A DNA stretch of 64,000 nt, from positions 62,001 to 126,000 of the forward strand of contig DDTN01000046.1 in assembly GCA_002344355.1 (NCBI GenBank), written 5' to 3'. The DNA is from Proteobacteria bacterium UBA2363 (lineage in GTDB: Bacteria > Pseudomonadota > Gammaproteobacteria > Xanthomonadales > UBA2363). Below the pieces are notes generated by a model, which was not told the origin of the DNA, made no database searches, and worked only from the letters and a program-made list of their open reading frames with translations. Both the position numbers and the translations under genes were made by a program. Of this stretch, positions 55,072 to 64,000 are shown piece by piece; position 1 is the first letter of the stretch, and each line of letters opens with the position of its first letter.

Positions 55072-55195
55072 CCCGGATGTTCCAGAAGGCCGCGGCGGCG
55101 TCCTGACGCGCCATCCGGACCGGCCGGGTGCGCGGCGGCGGCGCGGGCCGGGCGGCCCCGTCCGGGCGCCGGCGGCAGGTCCCCTGAAGTGTCGC

Positions 55196-55903
55196 TCAGC
55201 CGGCGTCGCGGCGAGCCGCGGGGTGCCGGACGTCCTTGCCTTCCACCAGGTAATGCACGTAGTTGGCGATGTTCTTGGCGTGGTCGGCGATGCGTTCGAG
55301 GGACTTCGCCATGAACACCAGGTCGAAGGCGGCGTCGACGAGCTCCGGGCGCGATTGCATCAGGGCCTTGCCTTGCGTGATCGCTTCTTTCAGCGCCTGG
55401 TCCTGGAGATCGTCGCTGCCGGCGACCTTGCCGGCCAGCTCCAGGTCGAGGCGGACCAGGGCGTTGAGGGCGTCGTGGAGCATGCCGCGGGCCAGCACGG
55501 CCATGTCGAGGACGCCGGCCAGGGTCGGCATGCGCGCCAGCTCGCGTCCCTCGGCGACGCCGTTGCGGGTGCCGCGGGCGATCTTCTTGGCCTCGTCGCC
55601 GATCCGCTCCAGGTCGCTCACGGTCTTGCCCAGGGTGAGCACGGTGCGCAGGTCGATGCCCAGCGGCGCGCGCAGGGCCAGCAGGCGGGCGACCTCGGCG
55701 TCCGATTCCAGCTCGATCCGGTCGATCTCCCGGTCGCCGCGGACCACCGCCGCGGCGGCGGCGCCGTCGCCGCGTTCCAGGGCGTCGACGGCGGCGGCGA
55801 GCTGGTTCTCCACCAGGCCGCCCATGCGCAGCACCAGGTCGCGCAGGATCGCGAGGTCCTCATCGAACTGCTTGACGATGTGACTGGAGGAAGGCAGGGT
55901 CAT
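55196..55903 (-). CDS. phoU: Phosphate transport regulator PhoU
   Basis: PhoU couples the Pst transporter to the PhoR kinase and keeps it off when phosphate is plentiful. The 235-residue all-helical protein contains two PhoU repeats with the E-x-x-x-D metal patterns GDREIDRIELESDAEV, LERIGDEAKKIAR and SLERIADHAKNIANYVHYL. It is the last gene of pstSCAB-phoU, 11 bases after pstB. Confidence 0.96.
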   Translation of the reverse strand: MTLPSSSHIVKQFDEDLAILRDLVLRMGGLVENQLAAAVDALERGDGAAAAAVVRGDREIDRIELESDAEVARLLALRAPLGIDLRTVLTLGKTVSDLERIGDEAKKIARGTRNGVAEGRELARMPTLAGVLDMAVLARGMLHDALNALVRLDLELAGKVAGSDDLQDQALKEAITQGKALMQSRPELVDAAFDLVFMAKSLERIADHAKNIANYVHYLVEGKDVRHPAARRDAG

Positions 55904-55914
55904 GTCGGTTCCGG

Positions 55915-56691
<777 letters not shown>

Positions 56692-56695
56692 CGGG

Positions 56696-57616
56696 TCACC
56701 ACTTGATTCGCTTGCGGGCGCGGTAGCGCAGCCAGATGGCCGTGGCGTTCATCAGCAGCGTCATCGCCACCAGCACCACGCCGGCGGCGGCGGCGTTGAC
56801 ATGGAACTCGGGGTCCGGGCGCGACACCCAGTTGAACATCTGGATCGGCATCACCGTGAACGGCGAGGACAGCCAGTCCATGTTGACGAACGGCGGCGTC
56901 GAGGTGACCGGCGCCGGCGGCAGGAAGGCGATGAAGGTGAGCGCGCCGATGGTGATGATCGGCGCGGTCTCGCCGATCGCGCGCGACAGGCCGATGATGA
57001 TGCCGGTCAGGATGCCGGCCGAGGAATAGGGCAGGACGTGGTGCCGGACGGTCTGCCATCGGGTGGCGCCGAGCCCGAACGACGCCTCGCGGATGGTGCC
57101 CGGCACCGCGCGCAGGGCCTCGCGCGTGGCGACGATGACGATCGGCAGGATCAGCATGCCGAGCGTCAGGCCGGCGGTCAGGATGCTCTGGCCCAGGCCG
57201 AGCCCGTACACCAGCAGGCCCAGCGCCAGCAGGCCGTAGATGATCGAGGGCACCCCGGCGAGGTTGCTGACGTTGATCTCGATCGCCTGGGCGATCCAGC
57301 CCTTGCCGGCGTACTCCTCGAGGTAGATGCCCGCCGCCACGCCGACCGGGACCGCGGCGAAGGCGGTCACCAGCATCACCAGCAGGCTGCCGACCCAGGC
57401 CGACAGGATGCCCGCCTGCTCGGCGCGGCGCGAGGGGAACTCCAGGAAGAAGCTGCCGTTGATGCGCACCAGGCCATCGGCGACCAGCTGCGCGAACAGC
57501 GCCGCCAGCACCAGCAGGGAGACCAGCATGACGACCAGTCCGACCACCTCGAAGGCGAGGTCCTTGGCCTTGTGGCGGACGCTCAGCGAATGCAGCTGTT
57601 CGGCGGTCAGGCGCAT
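56696..57616 (-). CDS. pstA: Phosphate ABC transporter permease PstA
   Basis: A 306-residue permease with about six membrane segments. The coupling loop ALRAVPGTIREASFGLGATRWQTVRHHVLP carries the EAA motif for PstB. The N-terminal RHKAKDLAFEVVGL is cytoplasmic. It overlaps the stop of pstC by one base (TGATG). Confidence 0.96.
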   Translation of the reverse strand: MRLTAEQLHSLSVRHKAKDLAFEVVGLVVMLVSLLVLAALFAQLVADGLVRINGSFFLEFPSRRAEQAGILSAWVGSLLVMLVTAFAAVPVGVAAGIYLEEYAGKGWIAQAIEINVSNLAGVPSIIYGLLALGLLVYGLGLGQSILTAGLTLGMLILPIVIVATREALRAVPGTIREASFGLGATRWQTVRHHVLPYSSAGILTGIIIGLSRAIGETAPIITIGALTFIAFLPPAPVTSTPPFVNMDWLSSPFTVMPIQMFNWVSRPDPEFHVNAAAAGVVLVAMTLLMNATAIWLRYRARKRIKW

Positions 57617-58563
57617 CAGTAGGCCTCCCGGTAGCGGCGCCGGACCCAGTGTCCGATCAGGTTGAAGAACAGGGTGATCGCGAACAGGGTGAGGCCGGCC
57701 GCGAAGATGCTCTGGTAACCGATCGAGCCGTGCGGCAGGTCGCCCATCGCGACCTGGACGATGTAGGCGGTGATGGTTGCGGCCGCCTCGGTCGGGTCGA
57801 AGGTCAGGTTGGGCTGCTGGCCGGCGGCGATCGCCACCACCATGGTCTCGCCGACCGCCCGTGAGATGCCCAGCACGTAGGAGGCGACGATGCCGGACAG
57901 GGCCGCGGGCACCACCACGCGCACGGCGGTCTGGAACCGGCTGGCGCCCATCGCGTAGGAGGCCTCGCGCAGGTGCATGGGCACCGCGCGCATGGCGTCC
58001 TCGGACAGCGAGCTGATGTAGGGGACGATCATGATGCCGATGACGATGCCGGGCCCGAGCATGTTGAACCCGGGCAGGCCGGGGATCAGCTTCTGCAGCA
58101 TCGGCGTGACGAACAGCAGGGCGAAGTAGCCGAACACCACGGTCGGCACGCCGCTGATCAGCTCGAGGATGGGCTTGACCACCTCGCGCACGCGCGGCCG
58201 GGCGAACTCGCTCAGGTAGATCGCGGTGATGGTGCCCAGCGGTACCGCCACCAGCAGCGCCACCAGGCTGGTGGTCAGCGTGCCCGCCACCAGCGGCGCG
58301 ATGCCGTAGCGGGCGTTCTCGAACAGCGGCGTCCACTGGGTGTCGGTCAGGAAGTCCCAAAGGCTGACGTGCCGGAAGAACGCCGACGACTCGATCAGAA
58401 GCGTGGCCACGATGGCGAGGGTGATCGCCACCGCCGAGAACGCGGCCAGGAACAGCACGCCCTGCACCAGGCGCTCGATCAGCCGGCGCCTGCGCGCAGC
58501 CGGACTGTCAGCGCGCAGGCGGCTGCCGGCGGCGGTCGCCGCCCTGGCGTTGGCGATGGCCAT
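57616..58563 (-). CDS. pstC: Phosphate ABC transporter permease PstC
   Basis: A 315-residue permease. The EAA loop is AMRAVPMHLREASYAMGASRFQTAVRVVVP; membrane segments include LVQGVLFLAAFSAVAITLAI and FGYFALLFVTPML. It forms the channel with PstA. It starts 24 bases after pstS. Confidence 0.96.
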   Translation of the reverse strand: MAIANARAATAAGSRLRADSPAARRRRLIERLVQGVLFLAAFSAVAITLAIVATLLIESSAFFRHVSLWDFLTDTQWTPLFENARYGIAPLVAGTLTTSLVALLVAVPLGTITAIYLSEFARPRVREVVKPILELISGVPTVVFGYFALLFVTPMLQKLIPGLPGFNMLGPGIVIGIMIVPYISSLSEDAMRAVPMHLREASYAMGASRFQTAVRVVVPAALSGIVASYVLGISRAVGETMVVAIAAGQQPNLTFDPTEAAATITAYIVQVAMGDLPHGSIGYQSIFAAGLTLFAITLFFNLIGHWVRRRYREAY

Positions 58564-58587
58564 GGCCTGGACTCCCTGCGCCGGCCG

Positions 58588-59586
58588 TCAGCGCGGCTGC
58601 CGCGACAGCAGTTCCTCGACGCTGACGCCGATCTCCGAGTGGCCCTCGAAGACCGTGCCGGTCAGGCGCGCCCGGAACCGTTCGCGGGCCAGCTCGTAGG
58701 CGCGCGCGGGCAGCGGAACGTACTTGACCTCCTCGATCAGCGGCGCCGCCTCGCCCAGGAAGTACTCGACGAAATCGCGCACCTCGGGGCGCTCGACTGC
58801 GGCGGCGCTGACGTAGATGAAGTTGGGGCGCGACATCGGCGTGTAGCTGCCGTCCAGCACAGTCTGCTGGGACGGTCCGACCGCGCTGTCGGCGCCCTCG
58901 CCGCGGATCCTGACCGCCTTGACCCGGCCGGAATTCTCGGCGTAGTAGGCGTACCCGAAGTAGCCGATGGCGTTGACGTCCTGGGCGACCCCGGTCACCA
59001 GGACGTTGTCGTCCTCGCTGGCGGTGAAGTCGCCGCGGCTGGCCTTGGCGCGGCCCATCACCGCCTCGGTGAAGTAGTCGAAGGTGCCGGAATCCGAGCC
59101 GGCCCCGAACAGCTTGACCGGCTGGTCGGGCCAGGACGGATCGACCTGGTTCCAGCGCATCACCACGCCCTGCGCCGAGGGCTGCCAGAGCGTGCGCAGC
59201 TGCTCGACGGTCATCTCCTCGGCCCAGGTGTTTTCCGGGTGGATCACCACGGTGAGGGCGTCGAAGGCGATCGGCAGCTCGATGTAGCCGATGCCGGCGG
59301 CGCGGCAGGCCTCGATCTCCTCGGCCAGGATCGGCCGCGAGGCGTTCGAGATGTCGGTCTCGCCGCGGCAGAACTTCTTGAAGCCGCCGCCGGTCCCGGA
59401 GACGCCGACGGTGACCCGCACCCGGCCGCCCCGGCTGGCCTGGAACTCCTCGGCGACCGCCTCGGCCACCGGATAGACGGTGGACGACCCGTCCATGCGG
59501 ACCATGGTGGTTTCGACCCGCTCGCCGCAGCCGGCCAGGACGGCGGAGACGGTGGCAAGGCTCAGCAGGGCTCGGCGCAGGGGCAT
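58588..59586 (-). CDS. pstS: Phosphate-binding lipoprotein PstS
   Basis: The 332-residue phosphate receptor. A lipoprotein signal (SAVLAGC, Cys20) anchors it in the periplasm. Phosphate-binding loops are recognisable: DGSSTVYPVAEAVAEEF, VGVSGTGGGFKKFCRGETDISNASRPI and GAGSDSGTFDYFTEAV. It leads the pst operon; a PhoB box lies about 100 bases upstream. Confidence 0.97.
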   Translation of the reverse strand: MPLRRALLSLATVSAVLAGCGERVETTMVRMDGSSTVYPVAEAVAEEFQASRGGRVRVTVGVSGTGGGFKKFCRGETDISNASRPILAEEIEACRAAGIGYIELPIAFDALTVVIHPENTWAEEMTVEQLRTLWQPSAQGVVMRWNQVDPSWPDQPVKLFGAGSDSGTFDYFTEAVMGRAKASRGDFTASEDDNVLVTGVAQDVNAIGYFGYAYYAENSGRVKAVRIRGEGADSAVGPSQQTVLDGSYTPMSRPNFIYVSAAAVERPEVRDFVEYFLGEAAPLIEEVKYVPLPARAYELARERFRARLTGTVFEGHSEIGVSVEELLSRQPR

Positions 59587-59678
59587 CGGGGCGGTCTCGG
59601 GGCGGGATGACGAGGGAGGGCAGTGGGTCCCGGGCCGGCCCGGCCGGGCGGTTTCGGGACGCGAGGCAGGATATTTCA

Positions 59679-59700
59679 GGTATGTGACCGTTGTATGACA
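59679..59700 (-). promoter_or_regulatory. PhoB box of the pst operon
   Basis: On the minus strand TGTCATACAAC is followed directly by GGTCACATACC, two 11-base half-sites (TGTCA at 59696-59700, GGTCA at 59685-59689). The first half-site shares TGTCATACAACNG with the box before phoB. An AT-rich GAAATATCC follows as a possible -10 region. It is 92 bases upstream of pstS, facing it. Confidence 0.75.
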
Positions 59701-59813
59701 ATGGCGGTCCGCACCGCCCGTGCGCGAGGATGGCAACGGTCACACGGGTACGCCTACCATCGCCGCGCCCCGGAACGGACTGCGGCCGCACCATGATCCA
59801 GCAGGAGTCGCCC

Positions 59814-60491
59814 ATGCCCACCAGTTTCATCGCCGGCATCTTCGGCCGGTCGCCGGTCCAGCCGCTCAAGGACCACATGGCCAAGGCGGCCGAGGCCGGC
59901 CACGTGCTGCTCGAATTCATCGAGGCGGCCCTGGCCGCCGACTGGGAGCGGGCGGCGACCATCCGCGCGCGCCTGCAAGAGGTCGAGCACGAGGCCGACC
60001 GCCTCAAGGCCGACCTGCGCATCCGGCTGCCGAGCACCCTGATGATGCCGGTCGACCGCGGCGACCTGCTCGACCTGATCACCACCCAGGACCGCATCGC
60101 CAACCGCGCCAAGGACATCGCCGGGCTGATGTACGGCCGACGCATGGTGCTGCCGGACTCGCTGGCACCCGGCTACCGCCGCCTGGCGCAGCGCAGCGTG
60201 GACGCCGTCGACCAGGCCGAGCGCAGCGTCGGCGAGCTGGACGAGCTGTTCACCGCCGGCTTCCGCGGTGCCGAGGTCAAGCTGGTCGAGCGGATGATCA
60301 CCGAGCTGGACGCCATCGAGGACGATACCGACACGCTGGCTTCCGAACTGCGCGCCGAGGTGTTCGCCATGGAGCGTTCGCTGCCGCCGGTGGACGTCAT
60401 CTTCCTGTACAAGGCGATCGAATGGCTGGGCGACCTGGGCGATTTCTCGCACCGGGTCGGTGGCCTCCTGCAGCGCCTGATCGCCCGCTGA
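59814..60491 (+). CDS. DUF47 (TIGR00153) PhoU-like protein
   Basis: A 225-residue helical protein of the PhoU-related DUF47 group, which often accompanies Pit phosphate transporters and is thought to regulate them. Family features: an E-x-E-H-E-A-D-x-L-K stretch (LQEVEHEADRLKADLRIRLPSTLMMPVDRGDLLDL) and IEDDTDTLASELRAEVFAMERSLPPVDVIF. The ATG has CAGGAG upstream. It is divergent from pstS and 34 bases before pit. Confidence 0.92.
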   Translation: MPTSFIAGIFGRSPVQPLKDHMAKAAEAGHVLLEFIEAALAADWERAATIRARLQEVEHEADRLKADLRIRLPSTLMMPVDRGDLLDLITTQDRIANRAKDIAGLMYGRRMVLPDSLAPGYRRLAQRSVDAVDQAERSVGELDELFTAGFRGAEVKLVERMITELDAIEDDTDTLASELRAEVFAMERSLPPVDVIFLYKAIEWLGDLGDFSHRVGGLLQRLIAR

Positions 60492-60525
60492 TCCGCCCCT
60501 CCCGCAACCCAGCGACGGAAAGCCC

Positions 60526-61773
60526 ATGGAAGGCATGACGCTGTACATCATCCTGGCCGCGGTGTTCGGCCTGTACATGGCCTGGGGCATCGGCGCCAAC
60601 GACGTCGCCAACGCGATGGCGACCTCCACCGGCGCCAAGGCGATCAGCATGCGCCAGGCGTTCCTGATCGCCGCGGTGTTCGAGTTCGCCGGCGCGGTGC
60701 TCGCCGGCGGCGCGGTCACCGCGACCATCCGCAGCGGCATGCTCGACACCGGAGACCTGGCGGGCGATCCGGAGCTGCTGATCTTCGGCATGCTGTCGGC
60801 GCTGCTGGCGGCCGCGGTCTGGCTGAACCTGGCGTCGCGCAACGGCTGGCCGGTCTCGACCACGCACTCGATCGTCGGCGCGATCGTCGGGTTCGCCATC
60901 GTCGGCATCGGCTTCGAGGCGGTCAAGTGGGCGAAGGTCGGCACCATCGTGATGAGCTGGGTGGTGTCGCCCCTGCTCGCCGGCATCGTCGCCTTCCTGA
61001 TCTTCCGCACCGTGCAGTGGCTGATCCTGGACCGCGAGGACCCGCTGGCGCAGGCCAAGCGCTGGGTGCCGGTCTACATGTTCTTCGCGGCCTTCAACAT
61101 CTCGCTGGTCACCCTGCTCAAGGGCCTCACCCACATCGGCCTGGATCTGGACACGCGCCAGACCTATCTGCTGTCGGCGGCGATCGGGGTCGCGATCGCG
61201 GTCCTGGGCTGGGCGCTGATCCGTCGCATCCAGCCGCTGCCCGGCGCCGACCGCGACAACCACTTCGCCACCGTCGAACGGGTGTTCGCGGTGCTGATGA
61301 TCGTCACCGCCTGCTCGATGGCGTTCGCGCACGGCTCCAACGATGTCGCCAACGCGGTCGGGCCGGTGGCCGCGGTGATCAGCACCGCCACCAGCGGCCA
61401 GGTGCAGCAGACCTCGTCGATGCCGCCCTGGATCCTGCTGCTGGGCGGCGCCGGCATCGTGTTCGGCCTGATGACCTACGGCCGCGCGGTGATGCGCACG
61501 GTCGGCGAGCAGATCACCGCGCTGACGCCCAGCCGCGGCTTCGCCGCCGAGATGGCCGCCGCCGCCACCATCGTGCTGGCCTCGGGCACCGGCCTGCCGA
61601 TCTCGACCACCCACACCCTGGTCGGCGCCGTGCTCGGCGTCGGCATGGCGCGCGGCATCGCCGCCATCAACCTGCAGGTGGTGCGCAACATCTTCGTTTC
61701 CTGGGTGGTCACGGTGCCGGCAGGCGCCCTGCTCTCCGTTGTCTTCTTCCTGATCTTCCGCGCCGTGTTCTGA
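60526..61773 (+). CDS. pit: Inorganic phosphate transporter, Pit family
   Basis: A 415-residue low-affinity phosphate (metal-phosphate/H+) symporter. The two inverted PiT signatures are present: GIGANDVANAMATSTGAKA near the N terminus and HGSNDVANAVGPVAAV in the second half, each followed by a STTHS/STTHT motif (PVSTTHSIVGAIVG, PISTTHTLVGAVLG). About ten membrane segments. It is co-transcribed with DUF47. Confidence 0.95.
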   Translation: MEGMTLYIILAAVFGLYMAWGIGANDVANAMATSTGAKAISMRQAFLIAAVFEFAGAVLAGGAVTATIRSGMLDTGDLAGDPELLIFGMLSALLAAAVWLNLASRNGWPVSTTHSIVGAIVGFAIVGIGFEAVKWAKVGTIVMSWVVSPLLAGIVAFLIFRTVQWLILDREDPLAQAKRWVPVYMFFAAFNISLVTLLKGLTHIGLDLDTRQTYLLSAAIGVAIAVLGWALIRRIQPLPGADRDNHFATVERVFAVLMIVTACSMAFAHGSNDVANAVGPVAAVISTATSGQVQQTSSMPPWILLLGGAGIVFGLMTYGRAVMRTVGEQITALTPSRGFAAEMAAAATIVLASGTGLPISTTHTLVGAVLGVGMARGIAAINLQVVRNIFVSWVVTVPAGALLSVVFFLIFRAVF

Positions 61774-61786
61774 GCCACGCACCCTC

Positions 61787-63112
61787 GTGCTGATCGACCT
61801 GCTGGTCATTCTCGGCCTGATCCTGCTCAACGGCTTCTTCGCGATGTCGGAGATGGCCGTCGTCACCTCCCGGCCGGCCAGGCTGCAGGCCATGCTGGGC
61901 AACCGCAAGGGCGCCCGCGCCGCGCTGGCGCTGGCCAGTCATCCGGACAACTTCCTGTCCGCCGTGCAGATCGGCATCACCCTGGTCGGCGTGCTGACCG
62001 GTGCGCTCGGCGGCATCGCCATCGCCGACGACGTCGCCTCCTGGCTGCGCGGCATCCCGCTGGTGGCCGGACAGGCGCAGGCGCTTGCCGTGGCGTTGAG
62101 CGTCGGCGCGATCACCTTCGCCACCCTGATACTGGGCGAACTGGTCCCCAAGCGCCTGGCCCTGCTCAACCCCGAGGGCATCGCCTGCCTGGCGGCCCCG
62201 GTGATGTCCTTCGTGGCCCGGGTCACCCGGCCGGCCGTACTGCTCCTGTCCCTGGCCACCCGCCTGGTGCTGCGCCTGCTGGGTGTGGCGGGGAGCGCGC
62301 CACGCACGGTCACCGACGAGGAGATCCGCCTGCTGGTCGCCGAGGCCGCCGACCAGGGCGTGATCGAGCGGCGGGAACGCAGCATGGTCGACCGCGTGCT
62401 CAGGCTCGGCGACCGCAGCCTCGACAGCCTGATGACCCCGCGCAGCCGGATCGTCTGGCTGGACGTCCAGGCCGATCCGGCGCAGACCCTCGCCACCATC
62501 CGCGACAGCCGCCACACGCGCTTTCCCGTGCGTCGCGGCGACGACCAGCAGGTGCTCGGCGTGTTCGACCTGCGCTCGCTGGTCGATCGGCCGGACGGCT
62601 GGCCGGCCGACCTGGCCGGACGCACCCGGCCGGTCCGCTACCTGCCCGAGAAGACCGACGCGCTCCGGGCACTGGCCGTGCTGCGCGAGGACGACCTCGG
62701 CTTCGCCCTGGTGGTCGACGAGTACGGCGACATCCAGGGCCTGGTGACCTGCGACGACATCCTCTCGGCGCTGGTCGGCGCCGCCCCGGGCCGCCCGGAC
62801 CCCCTCGCGCCGCCGGTGCCGCAGGTGGTGCGGCGCCACGACGGCAGCTGGCTGGTGGACGGCCGCCTGCCGGTCGACGACCTGCGCGACCTGCTCGACG
62901 TGGCCAGCCTGCCCGGCGAGGAGGATCATGAATTCCACAGCATCGCCGGCATGCTGGTCGCCCGGGCCGGCCGGATTCCCGAGGTCGGCGAGGCCTTCCA
63001 GTGGCGGCGGTGGCGGTTCGAGGTCGTCGACATGGATGGCGCCCGCATCGACCGCGTCCTGATCGCGCCGGGCGACGAGCCGTCCGGAAACGGAGCGGGC
63101 GGCGATGGCTGA
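61787..63112 (+). CDS. CNNM/hemolysin-C-like membrane protein with CBS and CorC domains
   Basis: A 441-residue protein: the N-terminal DUF21/CNNM membrane domain (LNGFFAMSEMAVVTSRPARL, ITLVGVLTGALGG, LILGELVPKRLAL), two CBS motifs (LMTPRSRIVWLDV and ALVVDEYGDIQGLVTCDDIL) and a CorC-HlyC C-terminal domain (GMLVARAGRIPEVGEAF). The family is linked to magnesium and cobalt efflux. The GTG start follows pit by 13 bases, so it may be co-transcribed. Confidence 0.92.
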   Translation: MLIDLLVILGLILLNGFFAMSEMAVVTSRPARLQAMLGNRKGARAALALASHPDNFLSAVQIGITLVGVLTGALGGIAIADDVASWLRGIPLVAGQAQALAVALSVGAITFATLILGELVPKRLALLNPEGIACLAAPVMSFVARVTRPAVLLLSLATRLVLRLLGVAGSAPRTVTDEEIRLLVAEAADQGVIERRERSMVDRVLRLGDRSLDSLMTPRSRIVWLDVQADPAQTLATIRDSRHTRFPVRRGDDQQVLGVFDLRSLVDRPDGWPADLAGRTRPVRYLPEKTDALRALAVLREDDLGFALVVDEYGDIQGLVTCDDILSALVGAAPGRPDPLAPPVPQVVRRHDGSWLVDGRLPVDDLRDLLDVASLPGEEDHEFHSIAGMLVARAGRIPEVGEAFQWRRWRFEVVDMDGARIDRVLIAPGDEPSGNGAGGDG

Positions 63113-63142
63113 CGTTCAGCGCCGGCACGGGCGGCACCCCTC

Positions 63143-63826
63143 ATGCTCGGTGCCGGAATGAACGCCAACGGCCGCCACAAGCGCACCACCGAGGTCATCC
63201 AGGATGCCCTCGACGGCATCGACGGCGGCACCGTGGAGATCGGCGCGCTGGTCGACCGCTTCGAGCGCCGCGGTTTCGGCGTGCTGGTGCTGCTGCTGAC
63301 GCTGCCGGCCTTCATTCCGGTGCCCGGGGTCGGTGCGCTGACCGGGCCGGTGATCGCCCTGCTCGGCCTGCAACTGATGGTCGGACGGACGCACCCCTGG
63401 TTGCCGGCGCGGGTGCGCCGCAAGTCGTTGCGCAAGGAGAGTTTCGCCCGCTTCATCGGCCGCATGGGCCGGGTCCTGCGGGTCCTGGAGCGGTTCTGCC
63501 GGCCGCGCGCGCTGTGGCTCTTCGACAACGCCGGCAACCGGGCCTCCGGCCTGATGCTGGTGTTCTACGGGGCGCTGCTGTCGTTGCCGATCCCGTTCAC
63601 CAACTACCTGTTCGCGCTGGTGCTGCTGGCGATCGCGATCGCCATGATCGAGCGCGACGGCGTGCTGCTGATCAGCTCCTGGTTCGTGGTCGGCCCCCTC
63701 ATCCTGGCCCTGGGCGTCGCCTGGCGCAACCTCAAGGCCGGCCACCTGCGGCGCCGCCGCCGCAACGGCCGCCACGCCGGCAATGGCAATGGCCACGGCA
63801 ACGGCGAAGGGCCGGCCGGAGGCTGA
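63143..63826 (+). CDS. ExoD-family exopolysaccharide synthesis protein
   Basis: A 227-residue membrane protein of the ExoD family, named for a Rhizobium mutant affected in exopolysaccharide and alkali resistance. Features: GALVDRFERRGFGVLVLLLTLPAFIPVPG, LLGLQLMVGRTHPWLP and NRASGLMLVFYGALLSLPIPFTNYLFAL. A second ATG 15 bases on (MNANGR) is an alternative start. The C terminus is Arg/Gly/Asn-rich (RRRRRNGRHAGNGNGHGNG). The function is not defined. Confidence 0.85.
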   Translation: MLGAGMNANGRHKRTTEVIQDALDGIDGGTVEIGALVDRFERRGFGVLVLLLTLPAFIPVPGVGALTGPVIALLGLQLMVGRTHPWLPARVRRKSLRKESFARFIGRMGRVLRVLERFCRPRALWLFDNAGNRASGLMLVFYGALLSLPIPFTNYLFALVLLAIAIAMIERDGVLLISSWFVVGPLILALGVAWRNLKAGHLRRRRRNGRHAGNGNGHGNGEGPAGG

Positions 63827-63850
63827 GCGCCGTTCGCCGCGCCAACCGGG

Positions 63851-64000
63851 TCAGTTACCGAAGTCGTCCAGGAACAGCGCGTCCACCCGCAGGCGCTCGA
63901 CCAGCATCGGCAGCAGCTCGGCAAGGACCTGCGCATGCTGGTCCGCCGCCGGGATGCTGGCGGCGCCACCGCAGGCGGACTCGCCCAGGGTGCAGGTGAA
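63851..64000 (-). CDS. C-terminal fragment of an unidentified protein
   Basis: The last 49 codons of a minus-strand gene whose start lies beyond the right edge: FTCTLGESACGGAASIPAAD, then AQVLAELLPMLVERLRVDAL and the end FLDDFGN. Two Cys in the first residues suggest an exported or metal-binding protein. No family can be assigned from this much. Confidence 0.55.
   Translation of the reverse strand, partial: FTCTLGESACGGAASIPAADQHAQVLAELLPMLVERLRVDALFLDDFGN

Noticed and set aside
59720..59760. Second PhoB box driving DUF47-pit
   Set aside because: One GGTCA is present at 59738 but no partner half-site lies 11 bases away on either side.

Overview
The window comes from a chromosome of very high G+C, and almost every gene is an ordinary housekeeping gene of a gammaproteobacterium. 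The order dapB-carA-carB-greA-rpfE-like-prfB, the NAD-type isocitrate dehydrogenase, the ccmABCDEFGHI cluster, the secreted proteins with a terminal F-x-x-G-F-E motif and the yciI-bolA-ppiC and smc-zipA pairs point to the Xanthomonadales/Lysobacterales. This is an inference from gene content; no rRNA gene is present. There is no prophage, transposase or CRISPR array.

Region by region. 1-7783 (minus strand): dapB, carA, a four-helix-bundle (23S-IVS-type) gene wedged between carA and carB, then carB, greA, an RpfE-like gene and the 5' part of prfB with its programmed +1 frameshift. 7917-10516: a small exported protein and a large secreted zincin. 10621-12920 (minus): isocitrate dehydrogenase, an AhpD-like protein, glutaredoxin and TusE. 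12937-18939 (plus): BepA, PhoB-PhoR and polyphosphate kinase. 18936-25654 (minus): cytochrome b561, ZipA, SMC, PpiC, BolA and YciI. 26001-36817 (plus): ScpA-ScpB-RluB, a DUF3293 protein and the complete cytochrome c maturation set CcmA-I. 37003-44191: a TrmB-like methyltransferase, a MetX-family acyltransferase, a cysteine dioxygenase, a large secreted beta-propeller, tRNA-Leu(CAA), a 2OG-Fe(II) oxygenase and a methyltransferase. 44378-55071: envelope, protease and other genes, including an EF-G paralogue, a bacterial SET-domain protein, a rhomboid protease and an alkyltransferase-like protein. 55196-61773: the pstSCAB-phoU operon, divergent from a DUF47-Pit phosphate transporter pair. 61787-63826: a CNNM/CBS membrane protein and an ExoD-family protein. 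The right edge cuts an unidentified gene.

Phosphate is the main physiological theme: PhoBR, Ppk1, PstSCAB-PhoU and DUF47-Pit all lie here, and PhoB-box direct repeats with an 11-bp pitch stand in front of both phoB and pstS. A second theme is the cell-division and chromosome machinery (SMC, ScpA, ScpB, ZipA).

The most unusual object is the cassette at about 5290-5722. It is a lower-GC four-helix-bundle gene framed by imperfect inverted G-rich repeats built from GGGAGCA units. It is inserted exactly between carA and carB, so that the repeats now encode the tail of CarA and the tail of the inserted protein and occupy the place of the carB ribosome-binding site. It resembles a 23S rRNA intervening sequence, but sits in a protein-coding operon.

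Only one stretch over 300 bases lacks a gene (25655-26000). It holds a strong-looking promoter and a structured leader for scpA.
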